A DNA stretch of 64,000 nucleotides from Actinomycetota bacterium (GCA_005884115.1 VAXW01000004.1:186001-250000); one strand, 5' to 3'. Positions 16,203 to 22,448 are shown, counted from the stretch's first letter. Notes: generated by a model from the letters alone, not told the origin. Numbers and translations: made by a program.

Positions 16203-16313
16203 AACTGTTCGGGCGCGTCAACCCCTCCAAGCGCCGGCGAGGACCGGGGGCTGGATCCGCGGCCTGGGCCCGGTCCACACATCGCCGACTCAAGTCGAGC
16301 CGGGACTCCCGAG

Positions 16314-16745
16314 CTACTCGCGTGAATCCTTTGACGCCGCGAGCCGTTCGGCGGCGGCACGACCGGCCTCGATGTCGATGTAGACGGTCACCCGCTGGAC
16401 CTTTCCGGCTACCCACTCGACGACGTGTGCTTCTCGTGCTTGGACCGTCGCGTCACTCCCCACCGGGCGGCCGACCTGTCGCTGGACCGAGAAGACGACT
16501 CCGTGGCCGAGGTCGTGTAGCTCCTCCAGCTCGAAGCGAAGCTCCTCGAACATGCTCCAGTACTCCTGCATGAAGGCGGCTGCCACCTCGCGGCCCTCAT
16601 ACACTCCGAGCCCGCTGGGCGACGTGTCATAGACCGCGTCCGGAGCCGCGAACCTCATGAGCGTGTCGATATCGCGCCGGTTCACAGCCTCGATCTGGCG
16701 GCGCGCAACCTCCGCCAGGTCGCGGGGCGTGTGCTCGCGCGACAC
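16314..16745 (-). CDS. SnoaL-like (NTF2-fold) protein downstream of purH
   Basis: A 143-aa NTF2-like protein: the helix LAEVARRQIEAVNRRDIDTLMRFAAPDAVYDTSPSGLGVYEGREVAAAFMQEYWSMFEELRFELEEL is the standard SnoaL opening, followed by strands GHGVVFSVQRQVGRPVGSDATVQAREAHVVEWVAGKVQRVTVYID. It is typical of the 'nuclear transport factor 2 family' proteins that abound in Thermoleophilia. GTG 16745 is used because it begins the domain and lies 14 bp after the purH stop, so it may be cotranscribed with purN-purH. A link to purine metabolism is not implied by the family. Confidence 0.8.
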   Translation of the reverse strand: MSREHTPRDLAEVARRQIEAVNRRDIDTLMRFAAPDAVYDTSPSGLGVYEGREVAAAFMQEYWSMFEELRFELEELHDLGHGVVFSVQRQVGRPVGSDATVQAREAHVVEWVAGKVQRVTVYIDIEAGRAAAERLAASKDSRE

Positions 16746-16759
16746 CGCCGCGCCGCCGC

Positions 16760-18376
16760 TCAGTGGCGGAAGTGGCGCACGCCGGTGGCCACCATCGCGA
16801 TCCCTGAAGCGTCGGCTGCGGCGATCACTTCCTCGTCGCGCACCGACCCGCCGGGCTGGATGATGGCGCTCACGCCCGCGTCGATGGCGAGCTGCGGGCC
16901 GTCGGCGAAGGGGAAGAACGCGTCGGAGGCGAGCACCGCGCCGGCGAGCAGCTCGGGTTGGGCCGCGCGCGCCTTCTCGAGCGCGATGCGCACCGCGTCG
17001 ACCCTGCTCATCTGCCCGGCGCCGATGCCGATCGTGGCCTGGCCGCGCGCGATCACGATCGCGTTGGAGCGCACGTGGCGGCACACCTTCCACGCGAACA
17101 GCAGCGCCTCCCATTGCTCCTCCTCGGGCGCGAGCTTGCTGATGACGCGCATCTGCTCGCGCGTCTCAGAGACGAGGTCGCGCGTCTGCACGAGCTGCCC
17201 GCCGATCACGGGCTTGCCTTCCACCTCGCGCGAGGGCTCGGGCCAGGGCGAGAGTTCGAGCAGGCGCACGTTCTTCTTTTCGCCCAGCACCGCGAGCGCG
17301 TCCTCGTCGAAGCCCGGTGCGAGCAGCACCTCGATGAACTGCTTTGAAAGCGCTGAGGCGAAGGCGCGGTCGACGCGCTCGTTGACCGCGATCACGCCTC
17401 CGTATGCGCTCTGCGGGTCGCACGCGAAGGCGCGTTCGTAGGCCGCCTGGCCGCTGTCTGCGAGCGCGCAGCCGCAGGGGTTGTTGTGCTTGACGATGGC
17501 GCACGCCGGCCCGGCGAGCTCCTCTACCAGCTCGCGCGCCGAGCTGAGATCGAGCAGGTTGTTGAACGAGAGCTCCTTGCCGTGCAGCTGACGCACGCCC
17601 TCGAGCAGGTGCGTGGCCTCGCCGACGCGCGCGTAGAAGGCGGCGCGCTGGTGCGGGTTCTCGCCGTAGCGCAGGTCCATCACCTTCTCGTACGCATCCC
17701 GCCACGCCGGCGGGAAGCCCTCGTAGGTGCGCATCGCAAACCACGTCGAGATGGCCGCGTCGTAGCGAGCCGTGCATGCGAACGCCTTGGCCGCGAGCTC
17801 GGTGCGGGTGGCGCGGCTGAGGCGGCCATCCGTTCGGCGAAGCTCCACCAGCACGGGCTCGTAGTCGGTCGGATCGACGACCACGGCCGCGAACGCGCTG
17901 TTCTTGGCCGCCGCCCTGATCATCGTCGGCCCGCCGATGTCGATGTTCTCGATGACCAGCGCCTCATCGGCGTCCTCGCGCGCGGCTGTGCGCTCGAAGG
18001 GGTACAGGTTCACGCACACCAGATCGACCTGCTCGATCCCCTGCTCGGCGGCCGCATCGAGGTGCGCGTCCTCGTCGCGCCTGGCCAAAAGGCCCGCGTA
18101 CAGGCGCGGGTGAAGCGTCTTGACGCGCCCATCCATGATCTCGGGGAAGCCCGTGAAGTCCTCGATCGAGCGCGTGACGAGGCCCGCGCGCTCGAGCTCG
18201 CCGGCGGTGCCGCCCGTGGAGACGATCTCCACCCCGAGCTCTTGAAGGCCGCGGGCGAACTCGACGATGCCGCGCTTGTCAGACACCGACAAGAGCGCGC
18301 GGCGTACGCGCACCTCGCCCGGCCGTGCCCGCTCTATGCCCGCGCGAGCGCTCTGCGTCTCGCTCTCGGAGAGCAT
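16760..18376 (-). CDS. purH: Bifunctional AICAR formyltransferase/IMP cyclohydrolase
   Basis: A 538-aa enzyme catalysing the last two steps of IMP synthesis. The N-terminal cyclohydrolase domain begins RRALLSVSDKRGIVEFARGL with VEIVSTGGTAGEL; the C-terminal transformylase contains KHNNPCG (catalytic Lys-His) near residue 293 and NAIVIARGQATIGIGAGQMSRVDA near 433. Full length. The start is ATG 18376, with TAGTCT six bases upstream, suggesting its own leaderless promoter in addition to read-through from purN, which ends nine bases before. It is separated from the other purine genes by the inserted mobile element. Confidence 0.97.
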   Translation of the reverse strand: MLSESETQSARAGIERARPGEVRVRRALLSVSDKRGIVEFARGLQELGVEIVSTGGTAGELERAGLVTRSIEDFTGFPEIMDGRVKTLHPRLYAGLLARRDEDAHLDAAAEQGIEQVDLVCVNLYPFERTAAREDADEALVIENIDIGGPTMIRAAAKNSAFAAVVVDPTDYEPVLVELRRTDGRLSRATRTELAAKAFACTARYDAAISTWFAMRTYEGFPPAWRDAYEKVMDLRYGENPHQRAAFYARVGEATHLLEGVRQLHGKELSFNNLLDLSSARELVEELAGPACAIVKHNNPCGCALADSGQAAYERAFACDPQSAYGGVIAVNERVDRAFASALSKQFIEVLLAPGFDEDALAVLGEKKNVRLLELSPWPEPSREVEGKPVIGGQLVQTRDLVSETREQMRVISKLAPEEEQWEALLFAWKVCRHVRSNAIVIARGQATIGIGAGQMSRVDAVRIALEKARAAQPELLAGAVLASDAFFPFADGPQLAIDAGVSAIIQPGGSVRDEEVIAAADASGIAMVATGVRHFRH

Positions 18377-18385
18377 GGCCAGAGA

Positions 18386-19036
18386 CTATCCCCCTACGCC
18401 CCGGCCTCGCCCACTGCGCGCGCCCGCGAGGTGCTCGAGGCCCGCCGCGGCCGGATGCGGCCCCAGCTCGCCGGCCGCAAACGAGCGCACCGCCGCGCAC
18501 AGCAGGTCGTGCTCGAGCGGGCGCAGCGCCTCGCGCACCTCGGCCGCGGAGCCCGGCGAGGGGAGCTCGAGCGCTCGCTGCGCGATCACCGGCCCGGTGT
18601 CGACACCCTGATCGACGAAGTGCACGGTCACGCCGAAGACCTTGACGCCGTACTCGAGCGCCTGCTCGATCGCCCGCAGGCCCGGAAAGGCGGGCAGCAG
18701 CGAGGGGTGCACGTTGATCACGCGGCCAGCAAAGCGGGCCAGAAACGGCGTCCCGAGCAGCTCCATGAAGCCCGCGAGCACGACGAGGCGCGCTCCGCGC
18801 AGCGCAAGCCACTCGCCGAGCGCCTCATCGCGTGCGGCGCGGTCGGCGTAGTCGGCGCGCGCGAACACCTCGACGGGAACGCCTGCCGCCTCCGCTCGCG
18901 AGAGCGCGGTCGCGCCGGCCACGCTCGAGGCAACGGCCACGATCTCGGCCTCGCGCCCGTGCACGCGGTCGATGAGCGCCTGCAGGTTCGTGCCGGCGCC
19001 GGATACGAGCACGGCGATGGGGAGCAGCTCGCCCAC
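18386..19036 (-). CDS. purN: Phosphoribosylglycinamide formyltransferase
   Basis: A 216-aa folate-dependent GAR transformylase (third step of purine synthesis). Motifs: IAVLVSGAGTNLQALID at the N-terminus, VVLAGFMELLGTPF, the catalytic INVHPSLLPAFPG near residue 103 and GVTVHFVDQGVDTGPVIAQ. GTG 19036 is chosen because TATGGT lies nine bases upstream. A longer frame reaching an ATG inside the transposon end would be an artefact of the insertion. The CRP-type palindrome at 19054-19069 begins just upstream of the -10 box, so the promoter of purN borders the mobile element. Confidence 0.93.
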   Translation of the reverse strand: MGELLPIAVLVSGAGTNLQALIDRVHGREAEIVAVASSVAGATALSRAEAAGVPVEVFARADYADRAARDEALGEWLALRGARLVVLAGFMELLGTPFLARFAGRVINVHPSLLPAFPGLRAIEQALEYGVKVFGVTVHFVDQGVDTGPVIAQRALELPSPGSAAEVREALRPLEHDLLCAAVRSFAAGELGPHPAAAGLEHLAGARSGRGRGVGG

Positions 19037-19053
19037 GGCTCCTGCACCATAGC

Positions 19054-19069
19054 TGTGAGCTAGCTCACA
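19054..19069. promoter_or_regulatory. CRP/GlxR-type palindrome TGTGAGCTAGCTCACA (left junction copy)
   Basis: A perfect TGTGA-N6-TCACA palindrome, the consensus of E. coli CRP and of actinobacterial CRP/GlxR proteins. It ends four bases upstream of the TATGGT box of purN (minus strand), so it overlaps the -35 region. Its right-hand bases belong to the mobile element end, and its centre is the element's 8-bp target duplication. The pre-insertion site can be rebuilt by removing 19066-22427, which leaves the same palindrome. Confidence 0.6.
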
Positions 19070-19091
19070 TTTGGTCATCCTCTGTATAAGC
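19066..19091 (+). repeat. Left terminal inverted repeat of the mobile element
   Basis: Twenty-six bases, identical to the reverse complement of 22394-22419. The outermost bases are CACATTTGG and the innermost GTATAAGC. Identity stops at 19092. Confidence 0.95.
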
Positions 19092-19160
19092 CGACGGCTC
19101 GCACCCGCCGCGCGGCTATTGACTGCAGAAGTGCGAAAACGCACGATATGGTCTCGTGCC

Positions 19161-19775
19161 GTGGCATCTCGGGACGACCTCAATGCTTGGCTCAGACAGA
19201 GGTTCGCCGTCGTCAGGGCCAAAAGAGGCCGTCGCAGCCTTCTCCGGATGTCGCCGCTCGTGGCGGCCCTGTCCGTCATCGCATATGCCGCGTCGGGAGA
19301 CCTGGAAGGAGGGTCGACGTTCCTTTCTGTTGTCGCCGTTGGGTTCGTCGCTGCGGCGGCGGCGTTGGTTGCTGGCGCCCTCCTCGGATTTCTGTTCGGC
19401 CTTCCACGAGCTGTCGACCAGCCGGGCACAAAAGCTCGCCTACGAACGAACACCAATCTCGACCAGATCTCCGACTGGCTCACGAAGATCCTGGTCGGTC
19501 TTGGGCTGGTTCAGCTAGGCAAAGTCACGCACGGCGTTAGCAACATTGGCCACTCTCTCGCCCCAGGGTTAGGCGATGCACCTGGTGCAAAGCCGTTTGC
19601 AATTGCGCTCCTGGTCTACTCTGCCGGAGATGGCTTTTTGATCGGCTACATCTGGACACGCGTCGACCTCAGCAGACGGTTTCGGGAAGCCGCTGAGGAC
19701 CTCGATCCGATCGAGAGGGCCACCGAAAAGGCGCTGCAAAGGCCGCCGCCTCAGCCGCCCCAGCCTCCCGATTAG
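19161..19775 (+). CDS. Uncharacterised membrane protein (transposon cargo)
   Basis: A 204-aa protein with four hydrophobic segments: about 30-46 (SPLVAALSVIAYAASG), 52-76 (LSVVAVGFVAAAAALVAGALLGFLF), 98-116 and 138-158 (AKPFAIALLVYSAGDGFLIGYIW). The motif GFLFGLPRA followed 20 residues later by NTNLDQISDWLTKILVGLGL looks strongly conserved; I recall similar stretches in membrane proteins of unknown function in varied bacteria but cannot name the family. The C-terminus is Pro-rich and cytoplasmic-looking (QRPPPQPPQPPD). GTG 19161 is the most sensible start; the frame's upstream ATG lies in the inverted repeat. It is followed after two bases by the next gene. Confidence 0.7.
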   Translation: MASRDDLNAWLRQRFAVVRAKRGRRSLLRMSPLVAALSVIAYAASGDLEGGSTFLSVVAVGFVAAAAALVAGALLGFLFGLPRAVDQPGTKARLRTNTNLDQISDWLTKILVGLGLVQLGKVTHGVSNIGHSLAPGLGDAPGAKPFAIALLVYSAGDGFLIGYIWTRVDLSRRFREAAEDLDPIERATEKALQRPPPQPPQPPD

Positions 19776-19777
19776 TT

Positions 19778-20104
19778 GTGGTTGCAGGGCTTTTCGCGCT
19801 GGCCAGATGTCGTGCGCCTCACCCAACCGTCGGATATACACTCCAAGGTATGCAGTGGTCTGAGCTTGAGAGCTATCGGCAGCTTGTAGACAACTACAAC
19901 AGTCGACGCGAGGCGTACGAAAAAGCTCTGACAGCCTGGCGGGAGGCACAGGCGGCAAACACCGGAGACCCCCAGGAGCTTCAGGCGACGAAAGCGAAAC
20001 TGGATGCGGAGTACGCCGACCTCGGCACCCTGCTCGCGAGGATAAACGCGATGCGCAACGAACTCGCTCATGCGCGCGACTCCGCCGTTACTCAGCCGCA
20101 GTAG
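19778..20104 (+). CDS. Small helical protein with a C-terminal RNxxxH motif (transposon cargo)
   Basis: A 108-aa protein, almost wholly helical: WSELESYRQLVDNYNSRREAYEKALTAWREAQAAN, then ELQATKAKLDAEYADLGTLLARINAMRNELAHARD. The RNELAH at residues 93-98 fits the R-N-x3-H (Rx4-6H) active-site pattern of HEPN proteins, but the protein is short for that fold and the match could be chance. GTG 19778 begins two bases after the membrane protein's stop; ATG 19850 (MQWSEL) is an alternative that removes a hydrophobic 24-residue head. The two genes are likely cotranscribed. No family recognised. Confidence 0.55.
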   Translation: MVAGLFALARCRAPHPTVGYTLQGMQWSELESYRQLVDNYNSRREAYEKALTAWREAQAANTGDPQELQATKAKLDAEYADLGTLLARINAMRNELAHARDSAVTQPQ

Positions 20105-20158
20105 CGCGCGCCAGCAGTTCAGCGAACATTGGCGGGTCGCACTGGTAGCCTTGGCCGC

Positions 20159-20329
20159 GTGGCTGAGACCCCGCAGCGCGACGAGCCAAAACAGACCACG
20201 CCCGCAGGCCATCGCATTCCGATCCCCTCGCGCGAGGACTTCGAGCGGATGGTCAGGAAGCTCGTGCCGCCAGCAGGTCGTAAACGCCCTGCCGACTCAG
20301 ACGAGCCTCCCGAGCGATCTGAGCAATAG
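20159..20329 (+). CDS. Small 56-aa protein (transposon cargo), possible antitoxin-like
   Basis: It starts GTG 20159, seven bases after TAGCCT, a leaderless arrangement. The sequence MAETPQRDEPKQTTPAGH, then RIPIPSREDFERMVRKLVPPAGRKRP, is hydrophilic with one amphipathic helix; 'IP-PSR-DF---+-K-A' is a recurring pattern in small actinobacterial proteins of unknown or antitoxin-like role, from memory. Its last 77 bases overlap the convergent helix-turn-helix gene (20253-20459), so one of the two could be spurious, but both have plausible protein sequences. Confidence 0.45.
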   Translation: MAETPQRDEPKQTTPAGHRIPIPSREDFERMVRKLVPPAGRKRPADSDEPPERSEQ

Positions 20330-20459
20330 ACACGCCTTCACGTTGCGCCACGCGTATCTGCTCGCGTAGGTCCTCGGTTGCGGCCTGCCGGAGACCGTCA
20401 GCGTGCTCGCGCCGTCTGGCCGCGCGCCGGATTCTCTTGACCGCCTCAGACTCGCTCAT
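20253..20459 (-). CDS. Small helix-turn-helix protein overlapping the transposase gene
   Basis: A 68-aa protein: MSESEAVKRIRRAARRREHADGLRQAATEDLREQIRVAQREGVSIAQIAREARLSRQGVYDLLAARAS. The last 30 residues (EGVSIAQIAREARLSRQGVYDLL) are a textbook helix-turn-helix. Its ATG lies inside the transposase gene's end: the overlap is 14 bp, with ATGAGCGAGTCTGA shared in two frames. It is probably the DNA-binding partner or repressor of the element and may recognise the two TGTCAA/TTGACA dyads at 21425-21469. The partial overlap with the plus-strand 56-aa gene is noted. Confidence 0.7.
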   Translation of the reverse strand: MSESEAVKRIRRAARRREHADGLRQAATEDLREQIRVAQREGVSIAQIAREARLSRQGVYDLLAARAS

Positions 20460-21423
20460 GCGTAGCCGCGTCCAGAAGCGACTCGAACATCGATGTTGGG
20501 TTGTAGCGCGCGTTCCGCCGCCACACGAACTCGTTGAGATATCCCTGTAGCCAACGGTGCGACACCTTCCGGTAGGTGCCTCGGATCGAGGGCTTGAGAT
20601 GTCCGAAGAACGCCTCGACCGTGTTCGTGTGCGTATTGCCGTCCACGTAGTACCCGGCCGAGTGGTTGATCTGACTATGGTCGATGAAGTGGCGCTTGAG
20701 GCCGTAGTACGCGGGCCAGTCGTCCGTGATGATGATCGACTCTGGCTCGACCCACTTGACAAGCTGGCGTTGTAGGTGTGGCCCATGACGGGACGGCAGC
20801 ACGGTCGCCTTGATGCGTCCACCGCGCTCGACGGCGGCGAACACCGTTGCTCTACTACGCACACGCAGTTTCGCGGCTTCTGAGCGTCGAGAGGGCCCGA
20901 GAGCAATCTGTCGGCGTGGCCCTTGCTTGCGAGGCTTGCCATCGACGGACGCCTCATCCGCCTCTACATCGCCAGAGAGCGGTATACCGTCATCCCTCAT
21001 CAGCTCGTTGCGAATGAGATTGAGCATCCGCCACGCCGTCCGATAGGACACGCCGATCTCGCGCTCAAGCATCTTGGCCGACACTCCGCAGCGAGTGCTG
21101 GTCATCATGTAGATCGCGAAGTACCACAGGTGCAGCGACGTGGAGGACTTCGCGAAGATCGTGCCTGCCGTCGGGTGGACGTGGTGGCCGCAGCCAGTGC
21201 AGGTCCACGATTGGCGTCCTTGAGAAGTCGCGTAGCGCTTGAATACGCGCTCGCGCTCACACTTCGGGCATTCGGCGTGTTCGCCGTCTGGCGAGTAGCG
21301 GGTGCGCCAAAGGTGCTCAAGGCATGCGGCGTCATCCGGGTATTCACGCATGAACTCCATGAGCGAGTAGCCCGAATCCGAGCACGCTGTCCGCGTCGGA
21401 TCGTGGCGGTTGCCTGCGGCCAT
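20446..21423 (-). CDS. IS1595-family (ISXO2-like) transposase
   Basis: A 325-aa DDE transposase. The N-terminal zinc ribbon has CPKC near residue 52 and CTGC near 73, then HHVHPTAGTIFAKSSTSLHLWYFAIYMM, typical of IS1595 transposases. The catalytic core shows GDVEADEASVDGKPRK (first Asp), IIITDDWPAYYGLKRH (second Asp), and HTNTVEAFFGHLKPSIRGTYRKVS (Glu and conserved ISXO2 tail), ending LQGYLNEFVWRRNAR. Nothing is truncated. ATG 21423 is six bases downstream of TATATT and has no ribosome binding site, so the mRNA is leaderless. Two operator-like dyads overlap this promoter. Confidence 0.93.
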   Translation of the reverse strand: MAAGNRHDPTRTACSDSGYSLMEFMREYPDDAACLEHLWRTRYSPDGEHAECPKCERERVFKRYATSQGRQSWTCTGCGHHVHPTAGTIFAKSSTSLHLWYFAIYMMTSTRCGVSAKMLEREIGVSYRTAWRMLNLIRNELMRDDGIPLSGDVEADEASVDGKPRKQGPRRQIALGPSRRSEAAKLRVRSRATVFAAVERGGRIKATVLPSRHGPHLQRQLVKWVEPESIIITDDWPAYYGLKRHFIDHSQINHSAGYYVDGNTHTNTVEAFFGHLKPSIRGTYRKVSHRWLQGYLNEFVWRRNARYNPTSMFESLLDAATHERV

Positions 21424-21424
21424 A

Positions 21425-21443
21425 CTGTCAATATACTTGACAG
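21425..21443. promoter_or_regulatory. Operator-like dyad CTGTCAA-N5-TTGACAG over the transposase -10 box
   Basis: Perfect 7-bp arms around TATAC. It covers the TATATT -10 box of the transposase promoter (minus strand; the -10 reads AATATA at 21430-21435 on plus). Its centre is 27 bp from that of the second dyad, so both may be contacted by the same regulator. Confidence 0.7.
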
Positions 21444-21458
21444 CGGGTCGAGTGTCAA
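21430..21458 (-). promoter_or_regulatory. Consensus sigma70-type promoter of the transposase gene
   Basis: On the minus strand: TTGACA (21458-21453), 17-bp spacer, TATATT (21435-21430), then six bases to the ATG at 21423. This is an almost perfect housekeeping promoter, very unlike the GC-rich surroundings. Both hexamers lie in operator dyads, implying tight repression. Confidence 0.75.
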
Positions 21459-21469
21459 GGCTCTTGACA
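21453..21469. promoter_or_regulatory. Operator-like dyad TGTCAAG-GCT-CTTGACA shared by two divergent promoters
   Basis: A perfect 17-bp palindrome. Its left arm holds the -35 hexamer of the transposase promoter and its right arm holds TTGACA (21464-21469), the -35 of the plus-strand promoter, which has TAGGCT (21488-21493) 18 bp further and the GTG start at 21500 six bases after. One protein bound here would shut off both transcripts. Confidence 0.7.
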
Positions 21470-21499
21470 GATTTACTCCGGAGTGAATAGGCTCGGCAT

Positions 21500-22366
21500 G
21501 TGCGCGGGAGCCTCGAAGGGCCAATCGCGAAGCTTGCGCGGGCAGAGCGCCAGTTTCGAGTACTTGAGCGTGAGATCGGGAAGCTCTGGCCTCCAGGCCA
21601 TGCATGGCCCGTTCGGACCAAGATAGACCGGGGCGGACTTGAGTACCGCTTCTACCTGGGCGAGCTGCCCGCTATTGAACCCGACTGGACGTTGGCTATG
21701 GGAGAGGTCCTTTTTGACCTTCGCTCCGCCCTCGACCATCTCGCCTGGGAGCTTCATGTCCGGCACTACGGTCGCCGGACGATCCCCCGAAAGGTCGAGT
21801 TCGCCAGTCAGTTCCCGATCTTCGACACCAAGACCGACTTCATCAATAAAGGTCGGCGCCGCATCAAGGAGCTTGGCCAGCGCGAGCGGCGGGCCGTCCG
21901 CGTGCTCCAGCCATACGAGGGTCGGAACGACAAGTGGCGACTCGTGCGTTCCGACCTGTCGATGCTCAATTCCTTGCACAACATCGACAAGCACCGTCAG
22001 CTCCATGTCGTAGTGGGCGCGCATCAAGCAGCGGTCGAGCCGAACTACGCGCCTGAGTTTGGGTTTCACATGACGCCGATGTGGGGCCGCGTGAAACCAC
22101 ATGCTCACGTCGAGACGTGGACCTTCGCCAAGGCACCACCCAAGATCGAGCCGCACCACGGAGCGTTCCTTGCGATATGCCTCGACTACATGGGAGAGGA
22201 GTGGCCCCTGCTCCCGATGCTTGGAGGACTTATGACGAGCGTGGCGGCCGTTCTTCGCCGGTTCGCCAACCGCTTTCCGCCCACGAATCCGCCTAGCTGG
22301 AGCCGATACACCGGCCACTGGTGGAAGGGGGCGCGGGGGTACCGGGGCGGCCCCAAGCTCGTTTAA
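21500..22366 (+). CDS. Uncharacterised protein with HEPN-like Rx4H motif (transposon cargo)
   Basis: A 288-aa soluble protein. A helical start (AERQFRVLEREIGKL) is followed by a beta segment and then VLFDLRSALDHLAWELHV, where Arg75 and His80 form an R-x4-H pattern as in HEPN nucleases. A second conserved-looking block is LSMLNSLHNIDKHRQLHVVV near residue 155. I recall a widespread family of unknown function with 'DLRSALDHLAWQL' and 'NIDKHR', but cannot name it. The GTG start has TAGGCT six bases upstream and TTGACA 18 bp before that, so it is leaderless and divergent from the transposase, sharing its operators. It is the right-end cargo gene of the element. Confidence 0.7.
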   Translation: MRGSLEGPIAKLARAERQFRVLEREIGKLWPPGHAWPVRTKIDRGGLEYRFYLGELPAIEPDWTLAMGEVLFDLRSALDHLAWELHVRHYGRRTIPRKVEFASQFPIFDTKTDFINKGRRRIKELGQRERRAVRVLQPYEGRNDKWRLVRSDLSMLNSLHNIDKHRQLHVVVGAHQAAVEPNYAPEFGFHMTPMWGRVKPHAHVETWTFAKAPPKIEPHHGAFLAICLDYMGEEWPLLPMLGGLMTSVAAVLRRFANRFPPTNPPSWSRYTGHWWKGARGYRGGPKLV

Positions 22367-22393
22367 GCGGGGGCGCATCTCAGCGCTGTGCTC

Positions 22394-22419
22394 GCTTATA
22401 CAGAGGATGACCAAATGTG
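22394..22419 (-). repeat. Right terminal inverted repeat of the mobile element
   Basis: Twenty-six bases, exact reverse complement of the left repeat at 19066-19091. Its outer end ATGTG abuts the AGCTAGCT target duplication at 22420-22427. Confidence 0.95.
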
Positions 22420-22431
22420 AGCTAGCTCACA
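22416..22431. promoter_or_regulatory. CRP/GlxR-type palindrome TGTGAGCTAGCTCACA (right junction copy)
   Basis: The second copy of the palindrome, made of the element's terminal TGTG, the AGCTAGCT duplication and the host CACA. It lies 75 bp before the small gene at 22506 and could still act on that gene, as the single ancestral site may have served both directions. Confidence 0.55.
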
Positions 22432-22448
22432 CTGACGAGGACTCGCGC

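Larger units (their letters stand above)
19066..22419. mobile_element. IS1595-type transposable element with cargo genes, 3354 bp
   Basis: The element is bounded by 26-bp perfect terminal inverted repeats (19066-19091 and 22394-22419, outer end CACATTTGGTCATCCTC) and flanked on both sides by the 8-bp direct repeat AGCTAGCT (19058-19065 and 22420-22427). Eight base pairs is the duplication length known for the IS1595 family. It encodes an ISXO2-like transposase plus an overlapping helix-turn-helix gene on the minus strand, and on the plus strand a membrane protein, a small helical protein, a 56-aa protein and a 288-aa protein. It interrupts the purine gene block between purN and the region before purF. 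Both ends and the transposase appear intact, so it may be active. Confidence 0.93.

Noticed and set aside
17486-19063. Long plus-strand open frame (525 codons) opposite purH and purN
   Set aside because: Arg/His/Ala-rich translation without family features; it mirrors the codon structure of the purine genes and is an antisense artefact of high GC.
19037-19078. Longer purN start (ATG within the transposon end)
   Set aside because: The ATG comes from the inserted element; the native leaderless GTG at 19036 gives a normal PurN N-terminus.
19071-19160. Upstream ATG for the cargo membrane protein
   Set aside because: The ATG lies in the terminal inverted repeat, and the same 'MVILCIS' start appears inward from both ends, so it is a by-product of the repeat.
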